Shown: positions 52,652 to 60,543 of the stretch, in pieces | How positions within the stretch are numbered: position 1 is the stretch's first letter | Layout of the letters: every line of letters begins with the position of its first letter | NCBI RefSeq assembly: GCF_001676025.1 | Contig: NZ_LZFW01000003.1 | Span: 62,001-126,000, forward strand | Length of the DNA stretch: 64,000 bases | From: Vibrio sp. UCD-FRSSP16_30 | GTDB taxonomy: Bacteria > Pseudomonadota > Gammaproteobacteria > Enterobacterales > Vibrionaceae | Direction: 5' to 3' | Notes under the pieces: generated by a model | Seen by the model: only the letters and a program-made list of their open reading frames with translations | Database searches by the model: none | Told to the model about the DNA's origin: nothing | Made by a program: the position numbers and the translations under genes

Positions 52652-52801
52652 ATGTCACATTTAATGAATATCAAATCAACTGAAAACACCAATGACGATC
52701 GTTACCTGCTGGTGATGTCATCACTGAGTCGAGCGCTATTGGGCGCTGCGGGGCTTTGCGTTTTATGGTTGGCAATTAAATGGGCGATCGCTTTAGCATG
52801 A
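52652..52801 (+). CDS. Small membrane protein (49 aa) leading the metal ABC operon
   Basis: A short ORF that is easy to miss. The first twenty residues are polar (MSHLMNIKSTENTNDDRYLL), followed by one hydrophobic helix (RALLGAAGLCVLWLAIKWAIALA). Its TGA overlaps the ATG of the ATPase gene (ATGA), a classic coupling arrangement, and codon use is like its neighbours. It might assist the transporter or be a translational lead-in for the ATPase. No named family recognised; ATG at 52664 is an alternative start. Confidence 0.6.
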   Translation: MSHLMNIKSTENTNDDRYLLVMSSLSRALLGAAGLCVLWLAIKWAIALA

Positions 52802-53463
52802 TTAATTTTACTGAGTTAGTCATTGGCTATCAAAATAAAGCGGTATGTCATCCTATTTCAGGTCAGATAAAGCTGGGTTCTATGTCGGCAATTGTAGGGC
52901 CGAATGGGGTGGGTAAATCCACGCTATTAAATACTTTATGTGGGTTAATTCCGGCGATATCGGGCACAACTAGCCTGAAAGATTTTGATAAAAAAAGTAT
53001 TGCTTGGTTGCCGCAAAAGTCGAACATTGATCAGGATTTTCCAATCAATGTTTTTGAAGTAGTTTCTATGGGCTGCTGGCCGCGAAAAAGTATTTTTGGC
53101 CGCTTGTCTAAAAAAGACATGCAGCAGGTTGATTGGGCATTGCAACAGGTTGGCATTTCCGATCTTAAAAAGACTAGTATCAATCGTTTATCTGGTGGTC
53201 AATTTCAACGCATGCTGTTTGCGCGCTTATTGGTTCAAGATGCACCAATAATGCTGATGGACGAGCCTTTTGCTGGTATCGATGAAGATACTCAAATGCT
53301 CATTCTCAAGCTTGTTCTTGAATTGCATCGTAAGGGTAAAACTATTGTTGCGGTATTGCATGATATCTCAATGGTTGAAAGCTACTTTACGAACATTATC
53401 CGACTCAATAATGGGCAGGCTACTTTTGAACAAAATAACAACTTGAATCAGGTAACACACTAA
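52798..53463 (+). CDS. Metal ABC transporter ATPase (Zn/Mn type)
   Basis: A 221-residue ZnuC/MntB-like ATPase: Walker A GPNGVGKST (34-42), Q-loop WLPQKSNIDQDFPINV, signature LSGGQFQRMLFARLL, Walker B PIMLMDEPFAGID, and the H-loop in AVLHDISMV. The DFPINVFEVVSMGC motif after the Q-loop is typical of the Zn/Mn family. The ATG at 52798 overlaps the stop of the small membrane protein; a start at 52780 would overlap it more deeply. The permease follows 4 nt later. Confidence 0.9.
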   Translation: MINFTELVIGYQNKAVCHPISGQIKLGSMSAIVGPNGVGKSTLLNTLCGLIPAISGTTSLKDFDKKSIAWLPQKSNIDQDFPINVFEVVSMGCWPRKSIFGRLSKKDMQQVDWALQQVGISDLKKTSINRLSGGQFQRMLFARLLVQDAPIMLMDEPFAGIDEDTQMLILKLVLELHRKGKTIVAVLHDISMVESYFTNIIRLNNGQATFEQNNNLNQVTH

Positions 53464-53467
53464 CACT

Positions 53468-54310
53468 ATGTCCATACATATTTTCGATGCGTTTTGCCAG
53501 TTTGGTTTTATGCGACGCTCTCTAGTCGCTTGTGTAGTGCTCTCTTTTAGCTTACCTCCGCTTGGTATCTTTCTATTATTACGCCGCATGAGTTTAGTGG
53601 GTGATGCGCTTTCTCACGCAGTATTACCTGGAGTGGCGATCGGCTACCTTTTTGCCGGCATGTCGCTGTTTTATATGGGGGTTGGCGGTTTTGTCGCGGG
53701 GCTGTTTGTGGCATTAACATCCAGTTGGATCAGTAAGCGTACCAAACTGAGCGAAGATTCAACCTTTGCTGGATTGTATCTTGGTTCACTGGCATTAGGG
53801 GTGATTTTAGTCTCCTATCGCAAGAACAGTATTGATTTACTGCACCTACTTTTTGGCTCATTGCTGGCCGTGGATAACGCCGCTTTAGTCTTTATTGGGG
53901 TGGTAGTGAGTATCACTATATTAATACTGGCTATTTGTTATAGAGCGATTGTCTATGAGTCGTTTAACTCTAGCTTTTTCTCTGTTTATTCAAGCCGTTA
54001 TTCAATTTACATCCACGCCTTATTTATGGGGCTGGTGGTATTAAATCTTATTGCAGGTTTTCAGGTTTTAGGCACGTTGATGTCGGTAGGCTTGATGATG
54101 TTACCTGCTATTTCAGCTCGATGCTGGACAGACCGATTACCGTATATGCTGATGATTTCTATTGTGTTTGGCATGATCAGCTCATTATTTGGTTTGAGCT
54201 GGTCTTGGTACCAATCTATTCCGGCAGGACCTGCCATTATTTTGGTCGCTTTGTTTATTTTTATCCTGTCTATTTTCTGTGGAAGCAAAAAGGGAATGCT
54301 ACGACAGTAA
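53468..54310 (+). CDS. Metal ABC transporter permease (Zn/Mn type)
   Basis: A 280-residue integral membrane protein with about eight TM helices. Family landmarks are LLLRRMSLVGDALSHAVLPGVAIGY, SSWISKRTKLSEDSTFAGLYLGSLALGV and FQVLGTLMSVGLMMLPAISAR. It forms the channel of the transporter with the preceding ATPase and the following binding protein. Confidence 0.92.
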   Translation: MSIHIFDAFCQFGFMRRSLVACVVLSFSLPPLGIFLLLRRMSLVGDALSHAVLPGVAIGYLFAGMSLFYMGVGGFVAGLFVALTSSWISKRTKLSEDSTFAGLYLGSLALGVILVSYRKNSIDLLHLLFGSLLAVDNAALVFIGVVVSITILILAICYRAIVYESFNSSFFSVYSSRYSIYIHALFMGLVVLNLIAGFQVLGTLMSVGLMMLPAISARCWTDRLPYMLMISIVFGMISSLFGLSWSWYQSIPAGPAIILVALFIFILSIFCGSKKGMLRQ

Positions 54311-54339
54311 TTGACGTCATTATTAACTAGGAAAATTCA

Positions 54340-55215
54340 ATGAAACTATTAAAACTTGCGGGCGTAACTTTGGCTCTTGCAACAAGCAGCGCTGCAATGG
54401 CAGGAACAGTAAATGCCGTCGCAAGCTTTTCTGTATTGGGTGATATCGTACAGCAGGTCGGTGGTGAGCATGTTGCAGTGACGACTTTAATTGGTCCTGC
54501 AAGTGATCCTCATTCATTTTCTCCAGCACCGCAAGATAGCGTGACTTTAAACAAAGCTGACGTGGTATTTGTGAGTGGCTTAGGTCTTGAAGGCTGGATG
54601 GATCGTTTAGTTAAAGCGTCTGGCTATAAAGGCGAAGTTGTGACTGCTTCTAACGGTATTCAAACTCGTAGCATGATTGATGATGGAGAGAAAATCATCG
54701 ATCCTCACGCATGGAATAGCATGGCTAATGGCGTAACTTATGCCACTAACGTAATGAATGCTCTGATTAAAGCTGATCCTGAAGATGCAGATTACTTTAA
54801 GCAACATGGCGAGCAGTACATCAAGCAACTGACTGAACTTAATGATTGGGCTGTAGCAACATTTAATGCAATTCCAAGAGAAAAACGCAAAGTGCTGACT
54901 AGCCATGATGCATTTGGCTACTTTGGTGCGCAATACAATGTTGATTTCATGGCTCCACAAGGCTACTCCACTGAGTCTGAAGCAAGTGCTCAACATATTG
55001 CTGAACTGATTAATCAGATCAAATCTGAAGGCGTGAAGTTCTACTTTATGGAAGATCAAGCCGATCCTCGCTTAGTGAAGCAAGTGGCTGCTGCAAGTGG
55101 TGCAAAAGAAGGCGGTGAGCTTTACCCAGAGGCATTGTCTTTGGATAGCGAAGCAAATACTTATGCGAAAGCCTTTAAACACAACGTGACGGTTATCGCT
55201 AATAGCATGGAGTAG
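54340..55215 (+). CDS. Metal ABC transporter substrate-binding protein (cluster A-I)
   Basis: A 291-residue periplasmic protein with a signal peptide ending SAAMA-GT (about 21). Metal-binding His residues are at 58 (SDPHSF), 123 (DPHAW) and 189 (SHDAFGYFG). The His-rich loop of typical ZnuA is missing, so zinc or manganese cannot be decided from sequence. AGGAAA precedes the ATG. It is followed by a DUF1007 protein and a NicO-type transporter, which favours zinc or another transition metal. Confidence 0.9.
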   Translation: MKLLKLAGVTLALATSSAAMAGTVNAVASFSVLGDIVQQVGGEHVAVTTLIGPASDPHSFSPAPQDSVTLNKADVVFVSGLGLEGWMDRLVKASGYKGEVVTASNGIQTRSMIDDGEKIIDPHAWNSMANGVTYATNVMNALIKADPEDADYFKQHGEQYIKQLTELNDWAVATFNAIPREKRKVLTSHDAFGYFGAQYNVDFMAPQGYSTESEASAQHIAELINQIKSEGVKFYFMEDQADPRLVKQVAAASGAKEGGELYPEALSLDSEANTYAKAFKHNVTVIANSME

Positions 55216-55219
55216 TGTG

Positions 55220-55876
55220 ATGCATTCTATCAAACCCACATTTCGAGCAACATTGGTTAGCTTGTTGTTCTTGTTATTTTGCCACTCAGCGATGGCTCAT
55301 CCACATTCGTGGATAGACACTGAGACGCAAATACTAGGCAATAGCAAAACCATTGATGGTTTTAAAATGAAATGGACGTTTGATAGGATGACTACGGCAT
55401 ATTTGTTCGATGGTGAGGACATGTCGCCTCAGCATCGACAGCAAACTCTACAGACTATTTCAGCTTCTGTTATTGATAATATGCGACCTTCACATGACTT
55501 CACCTATTTGGATGAAGGCAAGCAGGCGTTTAAATATCAAGACGTGACCGATGCTAAATTGAAGGTGGTAAAAGGTAAGGCTATTTTAAGTTTTACCCTT
55601 CTTTTAGATAAACCCTACCTGTTTGATGGCAACAAGCTGCAATTACGCATATTTGATCCTTCTTATTATGTGGATATGTCTTGGCAATCGTCTAACGACA
55701 TCAAATTTGCCAATGCGCTACAGCCATATTGTTCTTCATCTTTGGTTGAGCCACATCCAAGTGCTTCTCAAGTCAATAAAGCCATGTCGATACCGATTGA
55801 TGCTCCCCCCGATACTCAGTTAGGTAAGGTCTTTACTCAAACGCTGAACTTTAGTTGCTTAAATAAAAAGGTGTAA
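55220..55876 (+). CDS. DUF1007 family periplasmic protein
   Basis: A 218-residue exported protein. The signal peptide ends at SAMA-HPHSWID, and the mature N-terminus HPHSW is the DUF1007 hallmark and a likely metal site. A beta-rich domain follows (KMKWTFDRMTTAYLFDGE, LRIFDPSYYVDM). The family typically stands beside NicO-type transporters and metal uptake genes, as here. The ATG at 55220 lies 4 nt after the preceding stop codon; a GTG at 55217 is possible. Function not established. Confidence 0.85.
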   Translation: MHSIKPTFRATLVSLLFLLFCHSAMAHPHSWIDTETQILGNSKTIDGFKMKWTFDRMTTAYLFDGEDMSPQHRQQTLQTISASVIDNMRPSHDFTYLDEGKQAFKYQDVTDAKLKVVKGKAILSFTLLLDKPYLFDGNKLQLRIFDPSYYVDMSWQSSNDIKFANALQPYCSSSLVEPHPSASQVNKAMSIPIDAPPDTQLGKVFTQTLNFSCLNKKV

Positions 55877-55879
55877 AAA

Positions 55880-56833
55880 ATGAAGATACATAAAATTACG
55901 CCACTTGAAGCGCCGCAACCGACTAAAGTCAGCATGTCTAAACCTATGCTAGTGATAGCAATGGTGCTATTGCTTGTCGTAGTAGCGTTATGGTTTTTGT
56001 GGCCTGTTATTTTGCTAGAAAGTATTCACCTGCAAAAAGAGTCTTTAGATTACCTTACCGATCAGTTTTATAACGGCGATAGCCAATCCGACCTCATTAT
56101 ATTGGGTGTTTGTTTCTTATATGGGATTTTGCATTCTCTTGGTCCCGGCCATGGCAAAGTGGTGGTCAGCACCTATTTGGCAACCAATGAAACCCGCCTT
56201 AAAGCGGGCATTTTTATTACGATGTGTTCTGCGGTAGTGCAAGCTCTTGTTGCAGTGACCTTGGTTAGCACCTTTGTTTTTGTGTTTCACCAAACCATGC
56301 GCAAACTCAATACAACCGTATCAGAATTTGCCACCTACAGTGGCGTATTAGTTGCTTTGCTCGGCGCACAACTTATCTATAGCGCAATTAAGTATCTTTA
56401 CACTTCTAGTAAGGCTAATCAGCACCAACACAGTGACAGCTGTGGCTGTGGACATAAACATTCTGCGAATGCTTCCGAGCTAAATAGCATTTCTAAGCCA
56501 AGAGAGTATTTGATGATTATCCTTAGCATAGGTTTAAGACCTTGCTCGGGCGCTATCTTAGTGCTGTTTTTTGCCAACTTGACTCATCTGTATTGGCTTG
56601 GGGTGATTGGTGCATTTTTAATGGCAATCGGTACTGCTATCACAACCTCGACCATCGCTTTTTTAACTGTGACAGGGCGAAAGTTTATCCAGTATTACGC
56701 TAAAACTGCTCGTTCAGGCGTCACTATCATTTTGCCGACATTAATGAAGTGTTTAGCAGGGTTATTCTTGATTGTTCTAGGTGTATTACTCATTGTGATA
56801 CCTAGCTATGGCATCTCACCTATCTTCTCTTAA
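55880..56833 (+). CDS. NicO-family nickel/cobalt transporter-like protein
   Basis: A 317-residue multi-TM protein with the family motifs LHSLGPGHGKVVVSTYLATNE and SIGLRPCSGAILVLFFAN. A His- and Cys-rich cytosolic loop (HQHSDSCGCGHKH) lies between the halves. NicO/RcnA relatives move Ni or Co, some as exporters; with DUF1007 and a Zn/Mn ABC system the role may be metal homeostasis more widely. It is the last gene of the operon, 3 nt after DUF1007. Confidence 0.85.
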   Translation: MKIHKITPLEAPQPTKVSMSKPMLVIAMVLLLVVVALWFLWPVILLESIHLQKESLDYLTDQFYNGDSQSDLIILGVCFLYGILHSLGPGHGKVVVSTYLATNETRLKAGIFITMCSAVVQALVAVTLVSTFVFVFHQTMRKLNTTVSEFATYSGVLVALLGAQLIYSAIKYLYTSSKANQHQHSDSCGCGHKHSANASELNSISKPREYLMIILSIGLRPCSGAILVLFFANLTHLYWLGVIGAFLMAIGTAITTSTIAFLTVTGRKFIQYYAKTARSGVTIILPTLMKCLAGLFLIVLGVLLIVIPSYGISPIFS

Positions 56834-56901
56834 CGATTGAATGTGAAGCCAATTTCAAGGCCTGCCCCCCAGTTATTATTTTGTGTATCTAAGTTTGTAA
56901 G
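56830..56901 (-). pseudogene. C-terminal remnant of an outer-membrane protein gene
   Basis: On the minus strand about 23 codons read LTNLDTQNNNWGAGLEIGFTFNR and then stop. The alternating hydrophobic end finishing in an aromatic (FTFNR) is typical of the last strand of an OmpA/OmpW-like barrel. The frame is closed by a stop codon directly upstream and no further part of such a gene remains. It overlaps the NicO stop codon by 4 bp. Confidence 0.45.
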
Positions 56902-56993
56902 TCATTCTCATTTAAGAGGATGACTATACGCGTTTGGCTAATTATTATCCGGCGTAACTGTTCTTTTCTAAGCAATCTTTTCCAAACCATATT

Positions 56994-59657
56994 ATGACGA
57001 TTTCAAGACGCAACTTCCTAAAAGGCTCTCTGGCGACGGCAATTGTCGCAGGCGGTGGTCTCACTCTTTTCCCTATTGATAAAGTGTTTGATGAGGGGAC
57101 TCAAATTATTCCTCATGCGAGTCATTTTGGGCCGTTTAATGCGGTGGTAAAAGATGGGGTTGTGATTGGGATTCAGCCAATTTCTGAGCTTGATGCAATG
57201 CCAACGCAGATGTTGACTAAAGGTATTTTGAGTCGTTTATACGATGATACCCGAGTGCAATATCCAATGGTGCGCGCCTCTTACCTAGCCGATCCTACAG
57301 GCGATACGAAACCTCATTTACGTGGTAAAGAGTCCTTTGTACAAGTGAGTTGGGAGACAGCGTTGTCATTGGTTGCCAATGCGATTAATCACACCGTTGA
57401 ACAACATGGTAACGAAGCCATATTTAGCAGCTCTTACGGCGGATGGGCTCACCCTGGGCTAATGAAACCGCATGTATTGCAAGGTCGCTTCTTTAATCTG
57501 ATTGGTGGTCAAAGCTCAACAACGGGCGATTATTCTGGTGGCGCTTCACAAATTATTCTGCCGCATGTGATTGGCGACATGGAAGTGTACTCTCCGCAGA
57601 CAGCGTGGCCTGTCATCAAAGAGAACACTGAAACCTTCGTGCTGATTGGTTGTGACCCTTGGAAGAACAACCGCATTGAAGCGCGCATTGCTGATCATCA
57701 AATGTATCCGCACTGGAAAGAGTTTGTGCAAGCGGGTATTAAATTTATTTCAATTAACCCACAACGCACCCATACCGATGTTGAACTGGATGCCGAGTGG
57801 GTCAAAATTGTCCCGAATACCGATACCGCGCTGTTCTTGGCTATGGCGCAATATGTGTATAGCCAACAGATGCACGATGTGGAGTATCTTGAGCGTTATA
57901 CCGTCGGTTCTGATAAATATATCGATCATCTGCAAGGTAAGGATGACGGTGTCATTAAGTCGCCAGAATGGGCGGAGAAAATTACTGGTATTAGCGCTGA
58001 AGAGATCAAATCTTTAGCGATTCGTTTTGTGACTACGCGTACTCAATTTGCCGCTTCTTGGTCGCTACAGCGTGCCGACCACGGCGAAATGGTGCATTGG
58101 GCGATCATCAACTTTGCCGCTATGATCGGCAAAATAGGTAAGCCTGGAGAGGGGGTTGGTTTTAGCTGGCACTATGGTAACGGTGGTATGCCACAATCGG
58201 GAAAAACGGCGCCAATTGGTTTGTCGCAAGGCCGAAATCCGGTGAAATCTATTTGTCCTGCCTCGCGCATTTCGGAGATGTTGAACAACCCCGGTAAATC
58301 TTTTACCCGAGATGGTCTTGAGTACACCTATCCTGACGTGAAAATGATTTATAACGCCGGTAATAATGTGGTTTCTCATCAGCAAAACACCAACGAGTTT
58401 ATTAAAGCATTAAACGAAAAAGTAGAAACCTTTGTCTGCCAAGACCCTTGGTGGTGCGCATCGTCGCGCTTTGCCGATATCGTCCTGCCTGCTACTAGCA
58501 CATTAGAACGCAATGATGTTTCCTCTGGCGGCACCTACAGCGCGGATAAAGTGTATGCAATGCGTCAAGTGATTGAGCCTTATGGACAAAGCTTGGATGA
58601 TTTTGAGATTTTCAGACGATTATCCGCAATGTTTGGCGTAGAAAAAGCATTTACCCAAGATTCAACGGCTGACGATATTGTGAAGAAAGGCTATCAAGCA
58701 TCATCCGCAACGTTGCCTTTTGATGATTTCTGGCGACTGGGCGTTGCCCCTATGCCTGTCCCTCAACAAGCTAAACAATGGGTGAGACATGGCGATTTTT
58801 ATCAAGATCCTGATAAAAACCCATTGCACACACGTTCGGGTAAAATAGAGCTTTATTGTCAAGATATCGCCGATTTTAATATTAGTGATTGTCCGCCAAT
58901 GCCAAGCTTTATGACGCCAAGTGAATACTTAGGTAACGCAGATGATTTACAGGTACATGTGGTCAGCCCGCACCCGAATATGCGAGTGCACTCGCAACTG
59001 GCCAATGCCGATATTCGAAATATCGAAAATGTTCAGGGACGCCAATATGTTCTCATTAATCAGCAAGATGCAAAGAAGCGAGGCATTAAGGCCGGTGGTT
59101 TAGTTGAAATTTACAATGAGCGCGGCCGAGTGATTGCGGGCGCGAAAGTCTCTGATCAAATCATGCCGGGCGTCATCAGTTTAGAGGAAGGGGCTTGGTT
59201 GCAGTTTGATCAAAAAGGTCGCTGTAATGGCGGAGCAATTAACGTATTGACCTCAAGCAAGGCGAGTAGTGGTCTTAGTCAGGCAACCATTGCCAATACG
59301 TGTTTAGCGTACATGAAGCCTTGTATTGATCCTGAATCTGATAATCGTGCCTTTGAACCGCCCGTTATTAACACTAACAAGCAGACACACACAGTCAAAG
59401 CTGCGCCTATTTCGGTGCGTGCAAAAACCAAGACTGCGGAAGCACAAAAAGCGGCTAAGCCAAGCATACACAGTGCCGGTGAAAACCTATTTTATGAGCG
59501 CTGCACTATGTGTCACTCAGCAAAAGATCCTAAGCAATACACCAAAGCACAATGGCATAGTATTACTCAAAGTATGTTCCCAAGAGCGGGACTTGACCCT
59601 GATCAGAGAAAATTGGTGATGGCATTTTTAGAAGCTCACGCGAAAGACGCGAAATGA
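56994..59657 (+). CDS. TorA/BisC-like molybdoenzyme with C-terminal cytochrome c domain
   Basis: An 887-residue periplasmic oxidoreductase. A Tat signal (SRRNFLKG) starts it. The body follows the TMAO/S- or N-oxide reductase family, with the molybdenum Ser ligand at about residue 181 (TGDYSGGASQIILPHVIGD), NFAAMIGKIGKPGEGVGFSWHY and FADIVLPATSTLERND. There is no N-terminal Fe-S site. The last 60 residues add a mono-heme c-type domain (ERCTMCHSAKDP, with PRAGLDPDQRKLVMAFL) that TorA lacks, so electrons may enter through the fused heme. No TorC/TorD-type gene is adjacent. Confidence 0.88.
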   Translation: MTISRRNFLKGSLATAIVAGGGLTLFPIDKVFDEGTQIIPHASHFGPFNAVVKDGVVIGIQPISELDAMPTQMLTKGILSRLYDDTRVQYPMVRASYLADPTGDTKPHLRGKESFVQVSWETALSLVANAINHTVEQHGNEAIFSSSYGGWAHPGLMKPHVLQGRFFNLIGGQSSTTGDYSGGASQIILPHVIGDMEVYSPQTAWPVIKENTETFVLIGCDPWKNNRIEARIADHQMYPHWKEFVQAGIKFISINPQRTHTDVELDAEWVKIVPNTDTALFLAMAQYVYSQQMHDVEYLERYTVGSDKYIDHLQGKDDGVIKSPEWAEKITGISAEEIKSLAIRFVTTRTQFAASWSLQRADHGEMVHWAIINFAAMIGKIGKPGEGVGFSWHYGNGGMPQSGKTAPIGLSQGRNPVKSICPASRISEMLNNPGKSFTRDGLEYTYPDVKMIYNAGNNVVSHQQNTNEFIKALNEKVETFVCQDPWWCASSRFADIVLPATSTLERNDVSSGGTYSADKVYAMRQVIEPYGQSLDDFEIFRRLSAMFGVEKAFTQDSTADDIVKKGYQASSATLPFDDFWRLGVAPMPVPQQAKQWVRHGDFYQDPDKNPLHTRSGKIELYCQDIADFNISDCPPMPSFMTPSEYLGNADDLQVHVVSPHPNMRVHSQLANADIRNIENVQGRQYVLINQQDAKKRGIKAGGLVEIYNERGRVIAGAKVSDQIMPGVISLEEGAWLQFDQKGRCNGGAINVLTSSKASSGLSQATIANTCLAYMKPCIDPESDNRAFEPPVINTNKQTHTVKAAPISVRAKTKTAEAQKAAKPSIHSAGENLFYERCTMCHSAKDPKQYTKAQWHSITQSMFPRAGLDPDQRKLVMAFLEAHAKDAK

Positions 59658-59745
59658 TAAATTGAGGGTGACGGGCTTTCTCTTATCATAGTGTTGATAG
59701 GGGAAAGTATTCGGTAATCAGTCAGTCTATTTAGTGTAAATTGAA

Positions 59746-59775
59746 GAGGCTATTGCTTTGGGTAGCAATAGCCTC
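59746..59775. terminator. Hairpin between convergent genes
   Basis: GAGGCTATTGCT (59746-59757) pairs perfectly with AGCAATAGCCTC (59764-59775). There is no strong T-run on the plus side and only TTCAATTT on the minus side, so it is a weaker terminator candidate. Confidence 0.55.
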
Positions 59776-59797
59776 AGTATTCAATGGTATAGCGTGA

Positions 59798-60358
59798 TTA
59801 TTTAGCGAAGTTGATAATAGGGAAACATTTTAAGAAACCATTATCCGCGCAGTTAATCAAACCCACCTGTACACCTTCAATCTTTCTTGTGTGGTTGAAT
59901 ATACCTACTTGCACTTTCGATTGCTTAGAAAGGCTAACAACACCAATATCAGCCATTGTGTTACCGTCAGAGATGTTGGCGATAGACAAGTTAACACCTT
60001 TAACATTGTGAGTAATGTTAGCCGCACCCAAGTTCACACCTGTTGTTTGGCCTGTGTTCCAGTTAAACCAACCCCAAGATAAACCTTTCATCTCTTGGTT
60101 CACTTTGTTGGCACCAAACATCAAGTTGAAGTTTAAGCCGGTAGTACGGTCAGTTTCAGACATACCAACCAGTGATACATCCACACCTTTTACTTCTGAT
60201 ACTTTACCGTGCAGTACTGATAATCGTACGCCTTTTACTGAGTTGACGTGTGGCGCATTCATATCGATGGTTGAAAACATAACTGGTGCTTCTTGTGCAC
60301 AAGCAAATGAGGAAGCAATGCTTGATGCCAATGCTACTGCGACGAGTCGTTTTTTCAT
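59798..60358 (-). CDS. Exported protein with VKGV-type repeats
   Basis: A 186-residue protein with a signal peptide ending SSFACA-QE. The mature part is built of repeating short beta motifs: NSVKGVRLSVLHG, SEVKGVDVSLVG, HNVKGVNLSIAN, RKIEGVQVGLIN, interspersed with GVNLGAANI. This looks like a surface or periplasmic beta-solenoid of the LA_2272-type repeat proteins. The last residues carry two Cys (INCADNGFLKCF). Function unknown; it is a single gene. Confidence 0.7.
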   Translation of the reverse strand: MKKRLVAVALASSIASSFACAQEAPVMFSTIDMNAPHVNSVKGVRLSVLHGKVSEVKGVDVSLVGMSETDRTTGLNFNLMFGANKVNQEMKGLSWGWFNWNTGQTTGVNLGAANITHNVKGVNLSIANISDGNTMADIGVVSLSKQSKVQVGIFNHTRKIEGVQVGLINCADNGFLKCFPIINFAK

Positions 60359-60543
60359 GTTGGATGTATCCTAACTATTGAATATTGGCTCAATCATAGA
60401 CGTGACATTGATTTGATATAAGCAACAAAAATGGAAATTTATCTTTATCGACAATGTGTTGCTTAACGGCGATTAAAGGGAGAAACCGCTTCTTTTTCCC
60501 TTTGAGCACCGTTAAGCATAGGGTTAGCTAGGTTTTTGCAAGG

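Noticed and set aside
54607..55059. 150-codon minus-strand frame opposite the metal-binding protein gene
   Set aside because: It lies fully inside a convincing gene on the other strand and its translation has no family pattern.
59730..59742. TTTAGTGTAAA near 59730 as a further parS2 site
   Set aside because: The left half lacks two bases (CA) of TTTACA, so the palindrome is broken; at most a decayed site.
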